From Caulobacter sp. FWC26 (lineage in GTDB: Bacteria; Pseudomonadota; Alphaproteobacteria; Caulobacterales; Caulobacteraceae), in contig NZ_CP033875.1 in NCBI RefSeq assembly GCF_002742645.2, positions 1,528,001 to 1,592,000 of the forward strand: 64,000 nt of DNA, written 5' to 3'. Under the pieces are notes generated by a model. It saw nothing but the letters and a program-made list of their open reading frames with translations, was not told where the DNA came from and did not search any database. Positions 27,774-36,440 of this stretch are shown piece after piece. Every line of letters starts with the position of its first letter. Position 1 is the stretch's first letter. The translations under genes were made by a program, and so were the position numbers.

Positions 27774-29039
27774 TCAAAGAACAGGCAGGCCGTTCGGCTG
27801 AGGCTCGACGTAGCCACCCCGTCTGGACCGAGCCAGGCTCGGGGCGCGCCAGGTCGGCGTGCGCGCGGCGTGGCGGTCCAGGGCCTCGGCATAGACTTCG
27901 AACACCTCGTCGAGGATGTTTGTCCAGCGATAGGCCGCGCTGCGATCCAGCGCCTCGGCCGCCAGGCGCCGCCGCTCGCGCGTGTCGACCAGCAGCGCCG
28001 CCAGCGCGTCGGCGTAGGATGTCCGCTGGTCGTGCGCACAGAGCAGGGCGTCTTTCCCGTCACGCAACAAGGCGCGGGTGTTGGGCGCGTCGGCGCACAC
28101 CATGGCCAAGCCACAGGCCATCGCTTCGAGATTGACGTTTCCGAACGTCTCGGTCGTGCTGGGATTGAAGAAGATGTCCCCGCTGGCCAGCGCGCTCGCC
28201 AGGGTTTCGCCCGATAGGAAACCGGTGAAGACAGCCTCTGGCATACGGGTCTCGAACCAGGCCCGCGCGGGGCCGTCGCCGATCACCAGGACCTGTGGCG
28301 CGTGGCCGGCCGCCTTGAGTTGCGCGATCGTGTCCGCGAAGGCCTCCAGGCCCTTCTCCATCACGATGCGGCCCAGGAACACGATCACGGGACGATCCGG
28401 GTCGAAGCCCTGCTTAAGGCGCCAGGACGAATCGCGTCGGCCCGGATGAAAAAGCGCGGGGTCCACCCCGCGAGCCCAGGTGCGTACGCGGGTTGAGGGG
28501 GCTTCGGTCCTCAGTTCTTCGGCGATGGCTTCGGTAGGAGGCATCACGTAGTCGCATTCGCCGTAGAACTTCCAGAGCTGACGGCGCGCGAGCGGGCGCA
28601 TGAAGCCCAGCCCGTAATAGTCGAGATAGCTATCGAACAGCGTGTGAAGGCTGGCGACCACGGGCACGTTCAACCGGCGACCGAACTTCAGCGCCGCCGA
28701 GCCCAGGAAGTCCGGCGCCGACAGGTGGATCAGGTCGGGGGCGAAAGCCTCGATATCCCGGCGGATGTGCGCCGGAAGGCCAAGCGCCACACGGTAGTCG
28801 CTCCGGAAGGGGACCTTGACCGAGGGCACCGAGACGAGATCGCCGACGGGCGCAAAGGCCGGGGTCTGCGAGGTGGGCGAATAGACCCGCACCTTGGCGC
28901 CCCTGCTGCTTTGCAAGTGGTCGACCAAACGGTTCAGGGACTTATTGGCGCCATCTAAGGTATAGTTGTAATTGCCGGAGAATAAAGCGATCCGCATCGA
29001 CCGCGTTTCGCCCGCGCCCATCAGTCTCTGGCTTTCCAT
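27774..29039 (-). CDS. GT4-family glycosyltransferase
   Basis: A GT-B fold retaining glycosyltransferase, 407-421 residues. The N-terminal half contains LFSGNYNYTLDGANKSLNRL. The C-terminal nucleotide-sugar site includes FLGRIVMEKGLEAFADTIAQ and the EX7E motif in STTETFGNVNLEAMACG. This pattern resembles GT4 enzymes that transfer sugars to lipids. The ATG at 29039 follows AAGGGG; the ATG at 28997 (MRIALFSGNYN) matches the family start better but has a weaker ribosome site. It is the first gene of a two-gene operon with the LptF-like permease and is divergent from the + strand glycosyltransferase operon. Confidence 0.9.
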   Translation of the reverse strand: MESQRLMGAGETRSMRIALFSGNYNYTLDGANKSLNRLVDHLQSSRGAKVRVYSPTSQTPAFAPVGDLVSVPSVKVPFRSDYRVALGLPAHIRRDIEAFAPDLIHLSAPDFLGSAALKFGRRLNVPVVASLHTLFDSYLDYYGLGFMRPLARRQLWKFYGECDYVMPPTEAIAEELRTEAPSTRVRTWARGVDPALFHPGRRDSSWRLKQGFDPDRPVIVFLGRIVMEKGLEAFADTIAQLKAAGHAPQVLVIGDGPARAWFETRMPEAVFTGFLSGETLASALASGDIFFNPSTTETFGNVNLEAMACGLAMVCADAPNTRALLRDGKDALLCAHDQRTSYADALAALLVDTRERRRLAAEALDRSAAYRWTNILDEVFEVYAEALDRHAARTPTWRAPSLARSRRGGYVEPQPNGLPVL

Positions 29040-29171
29040 GCTTGCCCCTTCGCGTGTCGACTTGGCTCTCCACCAAGACGACGCGCTCGCCCCTTCACCA
29101 CACGGATTGTGATCACCGGATGAGGCGTACACCGGCTCATGTCGTGTTTTTGTGAAGGTGGCCCCGCCAAT

Positions 29172-29189
29172 CCGTCACACAGTTGTCTT
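29172..29189 (+). promoter_or_regulatory. PhoB box-like repeat before the + strand glycosyltransferase operon
   Basis: CCGTCAC-ACAG-TTGTCTT has the 7-4-7 layout of the Pho box consensus (two CTGTCA(T/C)-like half sites 11 bases apart), with 6 and 5 of 7 matches. It is 43 bases upstream of the start codon at 29233, in a 193-base divergent promoter region. Confidence 0.5.
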
Positions 29190-29232
29190 AGCGGTGCTTT
29201 GGAAACGCATTTTGAGGAAGTTTCGAGACGCC

Positions 29233-30399
29233 ATGCGCCTTGTGGATGTCGCCGAGTTCTATTCACCGACCGGCGGCGGCGTGCGAACCTATATCGACCG
29301 CAAGCTGCAGGCGGCCGAGCAATTGGGCCACGAACTGTTCGTCATCGCGCCGGGGCCGCGCGATAGCTTCGAACAGCGCGGGACGGGTGGAGTGATTCAG
29401 GTCCGAAGCCCCACGCTACCGTTTGACGCCAACTACCATATGTTCTGGGACGCGGCCCCAGTGCACGCCTGGCTGGATCGACTGACGCCGGACCTGGTCG
29501 AGGCCTCCTCGCCTTGGCGAGGCGCTTGGATTGTCGCCCGCTGGTCCGGCTCCGCGCGGCGCGCGATGTTCGTGCATTCCGATCCGGTGGCCTCGTATCC
29601 GCAGCGCTGGTTCGCGCCCGTCGTCGGTCCGGAACGGGTCGATAGCCTGTTTTGGTGGTTCTGGCGGTATCTTCGCCAACTAACCGCGCACTTCGAGTCC
29701 GTCGTGGCTGGGGGAGCCTGGTTGGCCGACCGGCTGATGGGGCGGGGCGTGGACGCCGTCACGAGCATTCCGCTGGGCATTGATCGCACGGCGTTCTCGC
29801 CGTCTCTGCGTGACGAGGCTCTAAGGTCGCGCCTCCTAGGGGCCTGCGCTTGTCCCTCCGACGCCCGACTGGTGCTCGGCGTCGGCCGGTTTCACCCCGA
29901 AAAGCGCTGGCCCATGGTCATGGAGGCGGTGACGCGCGCCGGGGCCGGGACGCCGCTGGGTCTCGTTCTGATCGGCGACGGCGTCGACCGCGCGCGCGTG
30001 CTTCGCGCCGCCGCCGGCAAGCCCCATGTCCAGATCCTGCCGCCGATCCATGATCGGCCGCGTCTGGCGGCGCATCTGGCCAGCGCCGACCTTCTGATAC
30101 ATGGCTGCGAGTCGGAGACCTTCGGACTGATCCCAGCCGAGGCCATGGCGAGCGGCCTGCCCGTCGTGGGACCCGATCGGGGCGGCTTCGCGCATCTGGC
30201 GCGGCCGGAGACGTCAGAAGTCTACCGTTCGGGCGACACCGCCGCAGCGACAGCGGCGCTTGAGCGGCTTCTTTCGCGCGATCCGCAGACCCTGAGGGCC
30301 GCCGCGCTCGAGGCGTCGGCCAGGGTGCGGCGCGACATCGACCACTTCGCCGAGCTCTTCGAACACTACGCGTCTGTCGTCGCGAAGGCTCGGGCATGA
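29233..30399 (+). CDS. GT4-family glycosyltransferase
   Basis: A 388-residue GT-B glycosyltransferase. The start MRLVDVAEFYSPTGGGVRTY, with a glycine-rich acceptor loop, is typical of GT4 enzymes. The donor site has LVLGVGRFHPEKRWPMVMEA and the EX7E motif in ESETFGLIPAEAMASG. The ATG at 29233 follows AGGAAG; the upstream extension is not family-like. It is the first gene of a four-gene operon in which each gene overlaps the next by 4-13 bases. The acceptor is unknown; a lipid is inferred from the membrane-protein and LptF-like neighbours. Confidence 0.9.
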   Translation: MRLVDVAEFYSPTGGGVRTYIDRKLQAAEQLGHELFVIAPGPRDSFEQRGTGGVIQVRSPTLPFDANYHMFWDAAPVHAWLDRLTPDLVEASSPWRGAWIVARWSGSARRAMFVHSDPVASYPQRWFAPVVGPERVDSLFWWFWRYLRQLTAHFESVVAGGAWLADRLMGRGVDAVTSIPLGIDRTAFSPSLRDEALRSRLLGACACPSDARLVLGVGRFHPEKRWPMVMEAVTRAGAGTPLGLVLIGDGVDRARVLRAAAGKPHVQILPPIHDRPRLAAHLASADLLIHGCESETFGLIPAEAMASGLPVVGPDRGGFAHLARPETSEVYRSGDTAAATAALERLLSRDPQTLRAAALEASARVRRDIDHFAELFEHYASVVAKARA

Positions 30400-31343
30400 C
30401 CGACCCAAAAGACCTTGAGGCGCCCGATCAAGCCGTCCAGTCCGCCGTCGGCGGCGGCGCCTCGCGGCGATGGGTGTGGCTTGGCGGTCTGCTATCCGTT
30501 GGCATGGTGGCGGCGATCGTTCTGCAGCTTGGCGGCGCCACGTCCGAGGTGCTGGACACCATCGGCCGTTTGCCGCTGCTGGTCTGGCCCGCGCTTGTGC
30601 TGCTGTATCTCGTCCAGCCGCTCTTCGACTTCGTGATCTTTCGTCGACTGTGGAACATGCCAGTGGCCGGCATCGAGGCCTTGCTCCGCAAGAACATCAT
30701 CAATGAGGTCGTGCTGGGCTACAGCGGCGAGGCCTATCTCTATGTCTGGGCGCGCCGGGCGACGAGCGTGGTCGCCGAGCCCTTCGCGGCGATCAAGGAC
30801 GCGAACATCGTTTCGGCCCTGCTGGGCAACCTGTTGACCCTGGTCCTGGCGGCGGTCAGCGCGACGCAGCTTCGCGACCTGGATTTCGCCCGCCAGTTGG
30901 GGCCGGCCCTGTGGTCGGGGGTTATCCCTTTAGCCATCTCCCTGGGCGTCCTGTTCTTCGGGCGGCGCGTGTTCTCGCTTCGGCTCGGCCAGCTGGTCTA
31001 CGTTGGCGTGGCCAGTTGCTTGCGGCTGGCGATCTGGACCGGGCTGACCGTCCTTGTCTGGCGTCTGGCGATGCCGGAGGTTCAGCCTGGCCTGTGGATC
31101 GTGCTGCTGGCGATCCGCTATCTGATCTCGCGCATCCCTCTGATTTCGAACAAGGATCTGGTGTTCGGCAATCTGATGCTGCTGTTGCTGGGCGCGCACT
31201 CGACGGTGGCGACCCTGCTGGCGGCTTTGGCCTTGGTGACGCTGGTCATGCACCTGGTCGTCACGGTCGGACTGGGCGCGCTCGACCTGGCGCGACGGTT
31301 CCGGCGCGCTTCGGTCAAGTCCAAGGCGGAGGCGGGGTCATGA
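30396..31343 (+). CDS. Polytopic membrane protein, flippase-like
   Basis: A 315-residue protein with about eight membrane helices, starting after a 25-residue cytoplasmic tail (WVWLGGLLSVGMVAAIVLQL, then LLVWPALVLLYLVQPLFDFV). The length and helix pattern recall the lysylphosphatidylglycerol synthase membrane region / UPF0104 group, some members of which flip lipids, but I see no decisive motif. It overlaps the preceding glycosyltransferase by four bases (ATGA) and the next gene by four bases. In this operon it might move a glycolipid or precursor across the inner membrane. Confidence 0.75.
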   Translation: MTDPKDLEAPDQAVQSAVGGGASRRWVWLGGLLSVGMVAAIVLQLGGATSEVLDTIGRLPLLVWPALVLLYLVQPLFDFVIFRRLWNMPVAGIEALLRKNIINEVVLGYSGEAYLYVWARRATSVVAEPFAAIKDANIVSALLGNLLTLVLAAVSATQLRDLDFARQLGPALWSGVIPLAISLGVLFFGRRVFSLRLGQLVYVGVASCLRLAIWTGLTVLVWRLAMPEVQPGLWIVLLAIRYLISRIPLISNKDLVFGNLMLLLLGAHSTVATLLAALALVTLVMHLVVTVGLGALDLARRFRRASVKSKAEAGS

Positions 31344-32242
31344 CCGATTGGCGAGCGAGGATCCCTGGACGGGACATCTGGCGCGTGGGTCTCGTCCAGG
31401 CGCCCATCGCTGAGGTCGCTCGGCTCGGCTTTTCCGCCGCGCCGGCGGTCCGCTGGCTGGCCGAGGAAGCGCGGCTGAAGTTCGTGGCCGACCCGTTCGG
31501 CCTCTGGCGTGACGGGCGCCTGTATTTGTTCGTCGAGGCCTACGACTACCGAAGCCGCCACGGGATCATCGAGGTGATCGAACTTGATGGCGCTTTCTCG
31601 CCGGTCCGGCGCTCGGTTGTTCTGCGCGAGCCCTGGCATCTGTCCTACCCTCACGTCTTCGAGGCCGACGGTCAGGTGTGGATGCTGCCTGAGGCCCATC
31701 GATCGGGCGCGCTGACGCTCTATCGCGCGGCCGCGTTCCCAAACGTCTGGGAGCCCGTGGCGCGTCTGAAGCTGGACACGCCGGCGATCGACGCCACCCC
31801 GTTCCGCCACGGCGGGCTCTGGTGGCTGGCCTATTCCCCCACCGGACCGCAGCGCTGGAAGCAGGGCCGTCTTCACCTGGCCTTTGCGGAGCGTCTGAGC
31901 GGTCCCTGGCGACTGCACCCCGGCAATCCGGTCCGCAACAATCTGGCGTCCAGTCGTCCCGGCGGCACGGTCTGGATAGAAGACGCTATGCCCGTCCTGC
32001 CGGTGCAAGACTGCACGCTGACCTACGGCGGCGCTATCCGACAGCTGAAGTTTCTGCGGCTGGACCCAGATCGATTCGAGGCCGAGGCCAGCGCGCCGTT
32101 GGCGCCGCCCTCCGACGTTGGGCGCTATGCGATGGGACTGCACACCCTGTCGGCCGCAGGTTCGGTCACCCTGTTTGACGTCAAGCGCATCGATCGCTCG
32201 CTTTGGCCGTCGCGAAGAGAGGCCGCGTCTTGCGCGTCCTGA
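31340..32242 (+). CDS. Beta-propeller protein resembling the GINT1 N-terminal domain
   Basis: A 300-residue protein without signal peptide. Its motifs are ADPFGLWRDGRLYLFVEAYD, HLSYPHVFEADGQVWMLPEA and LTLYRAAAFPNVWEPVARLK. They match the five-bladed-propeller-like domain found at the N-terminus of plant glucosamine inositolphosphorylceramide transferase and in many bacterial sugar-transfer loci. The domain alone has no assigned activity. It could be a substrate-binding partner of the glycosyltransferases encoded on both sides. It overlaps the upstream gene by four bases and the downstream one by 13. Family assignment is from memory of these motifs. Confidence 0.7.
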   Translation: MTDWRARIPGRDIWRVGLVQAPIAEVARLGFSAAPAVRWLAEEARLKFVADPFGLWRDGRLYLFVEAYDYRSRHGIIEVIELDGAFSPVRRSVVLREPWHLSYPHVFEADGQVWMLPEAHRSGALTLYRAAAFPNVWEPVARLKLDTPAIDATPFRHGGLWWLAYSPTGPQRWKQGRLHLAFAERLSGPWRLHPGNPVRNNLASSRPGGTVWIEDAMPVLPVQDCTLTYGGAIRQLKFLRLDPDRFEAEASAPLAPPSDVGRYAMGLHTLSAAGSVTLFDVKRIDRSLWPSRREAASCAS

Positions 32243-33354
32243 CCTTCCTTCACAGTTTCGAGCCGGGCGGGGTCGAGCGGATCGCCCTGCGCATGGTGCG
32301 GCAATGGCGCGCGCGGAACATCGATGCGCCGCTGTTCGTCGGCCGTCTCGACGGCGACATGCGTGAGGATGTCGGCGCAGGCCTGGAGGTGATCTGTCCG
32401 CCGGGCGGTGGTCGGCACGTGGCCCACCTGGAAACGCTCTGGATGATCTGGACGCTGCCCGCAGTGGTGCGGCGGCTGCGGCCCGATGTCCTGTTCTGCG
32501 CGGGCAACACCTATGCCGTGGTCGCGGTGGCCCTGAAGATCCTGCTGGGGCGCGATTGTCCGCCCATCCTGTTGAAGATCAGCAACGATCTGGACCGTCG
32601 CGACCAGCCCGGCTGGTTTCGGATGGTCTACCGACTGTGGCTCCGCGTTCAGGGACGGCTCATTAGCCACTTCGTGGGCATGGAAACGCCGATGGCCGAG
32701 GAGATCCGCGACGGCCTCGGCGTTTCGGCCGACCGGATCACGATCATTCCCGATCCCGCCTTGTCGCTGCCCTTGATCGAGCGTTTGCGGACGCGCCCCA
32801 GCGTTCCGCGCGTCGAAGGCGTCGGGCGTCGCTTCGTGTGTGTCGCGCGGCTCACGCGGCAGAAGAACATCAGCCTGATGCTGCGCGCCTTCGCGCGCGG
32901 CGCTCAAGAGGGCGATACGCTCAGCGTGATCGGCGACGGCCCGGAACGCCCGGCGTTGGAGCGCCTCGCCCACGATCTTGGACTGGAGTCGCGCGTACGG
33001 TTCGACGGCTATCAACCCGACCCGGTGCTCCAGCTGCCGCTGTTCGACGTGTTGTTGCTCTCTTCGGACTATGAGGGCGTGCCCGCCGTCATTCTTGAGG
33101 CCTTGGCGGCGGGATTGCCGATCGTGGCCACCGATTGCAGCCGCAGCATGCCGACCCTGCTGTGTCACGGGGCCTTGGGTCGACTGGCGCCTGTCGGCGA
33201 CGAGCAAGCGCTGGCCGACGCCATCGCGAGCGTCGACGTCTCGTCGCAGGACCAGAGCCTGAGCCGGATCCAGGCTGAGCGTTTCACGATCGAGGGGGCG
33301 TGCGAGGCGTATCTGCGCGCCATGGCCGGACTCCGCTCCGAGCGATTTCGTTGA
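32230..33354 (+). CDS. GT4-family glycosyltransferase
   Basis: A 374-residue GT-B glycosyltransferase. LRVLTFLHSFEPGGVERIAL is the acceptor-side start typical of GT4. CVARLTRQKNISLMLRAFAR, LSVIGDGPERPALERLAHDL and YEGVPAVILEALAAG (EX7E) mark the donor side. The start is most likely the TTG at 32230, which puts LRVLTFLHS at the N-terminus and overlaps the previous gene by 13 bases; another TTG lies at 32203. It is the last gene of the four-gene operon. A perfect hairpin follows and separates it from the convergent phytase. Confidence 0.9.
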   Translation: MRVLTFLHSFEPGGVERIALRMVRQWRARNIDAPLFVGRLDGDMREDVGAGLEVICPPGGGRHVAHLETLWMIWTLPAVVRRLRPDVLFCAGNTYAVVAVALKILLGRDCPPILLKISNDLDRRDQPGWFRMVYRLWLRVQGRLISHFVGMETPMAEEIRDGLGVSADRITIIPDPALSLPLIERLRTRPSVPRVEGVGRRFVCVARLTRQKNISLMLRAFARGAQEGDTLSVIGDGPERPALERLAHDLGLESRVRFDGYQPDPVLQLPLFDVLLLSSDYEGVPAVILEALAAGLPIVATDCSRSMPTLLCHGALGRLAPVGDEQALADAIASVDVSSQDQSLSRIQAERFTIEGACEAYLRAMAGLRSERFR

Positions 33355-33360
33355 CGCTGG

Positions 33361-33392
33361 CGGGAGCGCGCGCTTCAGACCGCGCGCTCCCG
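33361..33392. terminator. Perfect 12-bp hairpin between convergent genes
   Basis: CGGGAGCGCGCG (33361-33372) pairs with CGCGCGCTCCCG (33381-33392) around an 8-base loop. It lies in the 53-base gap between the glycosyltransferase and phytase stop codons, so it may end transcription from both sides, although no T-run follows. Confidence 0.6.
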
Positions 33393-33407
33393 TCGCCCGA
33401 TGAGATC

Positions 33408-35432
33408 CTATTTCAGTCCGAGCTTGGCCGCGATGTCCGCCCACGGCACGAGCTTGAAGTTCTGCGCTTCGGGCGGGGAGATGTTGCGGCCGTCCTGCGC
33501 GACGAAGGCGCCGGCCTCCAGGCCCGCGCCGAACGAGGCGCTGCTGACGTCCAGGCCATCGGTTTCGGAGACGCCATCCACGCCGTTGCCGCCATTGGCG
33601 GTCACCGCGAAGCTGCCGACATAGGCGTTTGCGCCCTCGCGCCGGAACACGGCGTAGGTGTTGTTGCCCTGGCTGGAGACGACCAGATAGCCCTTGCCGT
33701 GGGGCTGCGCGTACAGGCCGACACCTTCCAGATCGTCCTTGAGCGCGGGGTTGTCGGCCACGCGGGCGATCGCGGTCCTGGCCGAACCCGCCTTGGCGTC
33801 AGCGCCCAGTTTCCACAGCGCCACGTCCTCCTCGGCCACGTAGAGCGCGCCGGTCTCGTCGTCGGCGACGCATCCTTCGGTCTGAGAGTCGAAACGGACA
33901 TCGCGCACGGCCTTGGCCACCACCTTGCCCGCCGCGTTGGCGGTCAACTGGAACTGGCGCACCAGTCCCTCGGGATCGGAGATGAACGCGAAGGTTCCGC
34001 CCTTGCGGTCGCGGTACATGCAGAGGCCGTAGGGGTCGCTGAGGCCGGTGGCCTGGATGCCGTCGGCGACGCTGCTCAGCAGCCGGGTTTCCGGATCGAT
34101 GGTGTAAAGGGCGACGGCCTTGTGCGTCCGGTCGCTGGCCGCGACCAGGGTGACGGTCTTGCCGCCCAGCTTGAAGCCGCCCCGCAGGTCGACGTTGTTC
34201 ATCTTTCCGTCGGGAAGATACTGCAGGCGCTTGCCCGACAGATCGTAGACCAACATGCCGCCCTTCTTGTCGGTGGCGATGATGGCGCTCTTGGCCGGAT
34301 CCGTCGGATGAACCCAGATCGCCGGATCATCCGCCGCGTCGCCGTCGTGGCCCACGGGTTCAGTTTCCATCGCCGCCTGGGTTAGGGCGACCCGGCTCTT
34401 GGCGACCGGAGGGGCGTCCTGACCGACCGGCAGCTTCAGGGCGGCGGCGACATCGGCCCACGACACCACTTTACTGTTGCCGCCGGCTTTGCGGTCGTCC
34501 GCGATCAGCAGGGCGCCGGCGGGAAGGCCCGCGCCGACCGGCGCGCGCAGGCCAAACAGACCCGAGGGGCTCTCGATCGCCGGCGCGCCGTTCTCGCCGA
34601 CCCGGAAGGCGCCGACGAAGCGGTCGTCGCCGGAGCGGTCGTAAACGTTGTAGTCGCCCGCGTCGGCGTTGGCCGCCACCAGATAGTTCGCGCCCGGGCC
34701 GCCGTTGATCACGGCCAGGCCGGCGACCTCGCCGGCGATATGTCCCAGGCGGTTGGCGTCGACCAGGGTGGGAACGGGGTCGGCCTCGGGGTCGGCGTCA
34801 TAGCGCCAGATTCCCACGGCCTCCTGCGCCACGTAGAGCGCGCCGCTGGCGTCGTCGGCGACACAGTACTTCGCTTCGGACGAGAGGCGAAGGCGGCGCA
34901 GGACGCGCCCGTCAATCTGACCATCCGTGGTCGGATAAAGCAGCCATTGGTCGAGTTGGCCCTCGCGTCCCATGACGAACGCGTAGAGCGCGCCGTCACG
35001 CGCGCTGCGGTGCAGGCAGACGCCTTCGCCGGAGAAGCCGAGCTGGATCGGTCGGGCGTCGACCGCGGCGATCTGCCCCGTCGCATAGTCCCGACCGAAC
35101 ACGCGCAGGCGGCCGGCTTGGCGATCCAGCGCCACGACCAGCGCCCGCGCGCCGTCATCGCGGGCGTCGACCGCATAGACCTCGCCGCCCGGCACGGCGG
35201 CCGTGCGCCGACCGTCCAGGTCGTAGATTTCAAGCCCGCCAAGCTCACCGGTCGCGGCGATCACGCTCTTTCGCGGATCAGCCGCGTCGCGCAGCAGGAC
35301 CACTCCATTGGCGCCGCCGCGGGCGGTGGGCGCGGTCGTGCTGATGACACCAACGGCGGGCGTCGTCTGGGCCAGCGCCGGCGCGGCGGTCATCAGCGCC
35401 AGCAGGCTGGCGGCGAGTTTCAGTCGAGTCAT
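33408..35432 (-). CDS. Tandem-domain beta-propeller phytase
   Basis: A 674-residue secreted enzyme that would release phosphate from phytate. A signal peptide (LLALMTAAPALA) precedes two propeller domains. The C-terminal domain (about 355-674) keeps the catalytic/calcium motifs: DDPAIWVHPTDPAKSAIIAT, MNNVDLRGGF and TEGCVADDETGALYVAEEDV. The N-terminal domain (about 35-335) is related (KYCVADDASGALYVAQEAVG) but lacks the DDPAIWVHP motif and so is probably a helper domain. Two-domain phytases of this layout are known. A triple PhoB-box-like repeat lies 54 bases upstream, supporting phosphate control. Confidence 0.93.
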   Translation of the reverse strand: MTRLKLAASLLALMTAAPALAQTTPAVGVISTTAPTARGGANGVVLLRDAADPRKSVIAATGELGGLEIYDLDGRRTAAVPGGEVYAVDARDDGARALVVALDRQAGRLRVFGRDYATGQIAAVDARPIQLGFSGEGVCLHRSARDGALYAFVMGREGQLDQWLLYPTTDGQIDGRVLRRLRLSSEAKYCVADDASGALYVAQEAVGIWRYDADPEADPVPTLVDANRLGHIAGEVAGLAVINGGPGANYLVAANADAGDYNVYDRSGDDRFVGAFRVGENGAPAIESPSGLFGLRAPVGAGLPAGALLIADDRKAGGNSKVVSWADVAAALKLPVGQDAPPVAKSRVALTQAAMETEPVGHDGDAADDPAIWVHPTDPAKSAIIATDKKGGMLVYDLSGKRLQYLPDGKMNNVDLRGGFKLGGKTVTLVAASDRTHKAVALYTIDPETRLLSSVADGIQATGLSDPYGLCMYRDRKGGTFAFISDPEGLVRQFQLTANAAGKVVAKAVRDVRFDSQTEGCVADDETGALYVAEEDVALWKLGADAKAGSARTAIARVADNPALKDDLEGVGLYAQPHGKGYLVVSSQGNNTYAVFRREGANAYVGSFAVTANGGNGVDGVSETDGLDVSSASFGAGLEAGAFVAQDGRNISPPEAQNFKLVPWADIAAKLGLK

Positions 35433-35485
35433 GGCAGCGCCCTTCTTGTCCCTAAATCTGGTGGGCTGGAACTAGACCGCAAACG

Positions 35486-35514
35486 CTGACGGGAAGCTGA
35501 CGGAACCGCGACAG
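35486..35514 (-). promoter_or_regulatory. Triple PhoB half-site array upstream of the phytase gene
   Basis: Read on the minus strand: CTGTCGC-GGTT-CCGTCAG-CTTC-CCGTCAG. These are three 7-base half sites with exact 11-base spacing, the layout of PhoB boxes (CTGTCA-type units). It ends 54 bases before the phytase start. The remaining 257 bases up to the next gene at 35772 show no recognised feature. Confidence 0.65.
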
Positions 35515-35771
35515 ATTCTACACCGGGCGTAGACAAGTCCGGATGACGCGGTGATCGCTCGGAGGAGCCAGGGCCGGTTCGCTCCACCACCCGCCGCGCC
35601 GTCCGTGGTGGCGCTCAACGCCTTGACGCTGTCGCTAGTGCCTCCGAAGTTGGCGCCAGGGGCAGCAGCTTGCGGCTCCTCCCACTGTTTCAAGCGAATG
35701 CCATGAAAGTCGGGTAGGGCGCTTCACTCAAGGGCGCGCCGCCGATCTCGCGCGCCAGGGGACGCTACGCA

Positions 35772-35993
35772 ATGCTTGATCTTGTCACTGTCACGCCCGA
35801 GGAGTTCGCTGACCTGCGCGCCAGTCTGCCGGCGATCACCGACCGCTACCTGTTCGACGTGTTCGGCATCAGCGAGACGACCTGGGTCAAGCTACGCAAG
35901 GGCCTGCCGATCAAGCGCGTGACTCTGGAGCGGGCACTGGCCAAGCGCGAGCGCTGGCGGGCCCAGGGCGGAGCCAGTCGGGTCGCGGCCTGA
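35772..35993 (+). CDS. Small conserved-type hypothetical protein
   Basis: A 73-residue protein, MLDLVTVTPEEFADLRASLP then RYLFDVFGISETTWVKLRKG, basic at the end. The middle (FGISETTWVKLRKGLPIKRV) suggests a helix-turn-helix-like fold, so it may bind DNA. No family is recognised. It stands alone between the phytase promoter region and the PepSY/two-component operon. Confidence 0.6.
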   Translation: MLDLVTVTPEEFADLRASLPAITDRYLFDVFGISETTWVKLRKGLPIKRVTLERALAKRERWRAQGGASRVAA

Positions 35994-36107
35994 CGAGACG
36001 TCGTTCGCGTAACCTCGCCCTGTCTCGGAGCGGCCAGACGCCGACTGCGATCCGGGCGTTGCGGCGCGTCAGCCTCGTGTCAGGATGGACGTGGAATCGT
36101 TAGGTCC

Positions 36108-36440
36108 ATGATCCAGCCCCAATCCACGCTCCGCGCCGTTCTCATCGCGCTGGTCGCCTCGACCGCGATGACCGGCTCGTCCGCCCTCGCCAGCGAAAGC
36201 AAGAAGAAGAACCACGAAGTCGCGCGTCAGGCGCTGCTTCGCAAGGAGGTTTTGCCGCTGACGCAAATCCTGGCGATCGCCGCGCGCCGGGCTCCTGGCG
36301 AAGTCATCGAGGTAGAGCTGGAAGACGCCGGCGGCGGACGTCTGAAATATGACCTGAAGATCCTGGCCAAGAATGGGCGTGTGCGGGAACTGGAGCTCGA
36401 CGCCAAGACCGGCGCGACCCTGAAGCTTGAGGACGACTGA
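36108..36440 (+). CDS. PepSY-domain periplasmic protein
   Basis: A 110-residue exported protein. The signal peptide (AVLIALVASTAMTGSSALA) is followed by a PepSY domain (LPLTQILAIAARRAPGEVIE, LKYDLKILAKNGRVRELELD, TGATLKLEDD). PepSY proteins inhibit peptidases or modulate sensors. This one ends one base before the response-regulator gene and is in an operon with a PhoPQ-like two-component system, an arrangement seen in many alpha- and gammaproteobacteria. A role as accessory to the sensor kinase is inferred from this linkage. Confidence 0.88.
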   Translation: MIQPQSTLRAVLIALVASTAMTGSSALASESKKKNHEVARQALLRKEVLPLTQILAIAARRAPGEVIEVELEDAGGGRLKYDLKILAKNGRVRELELDAKTGATLKLEDD

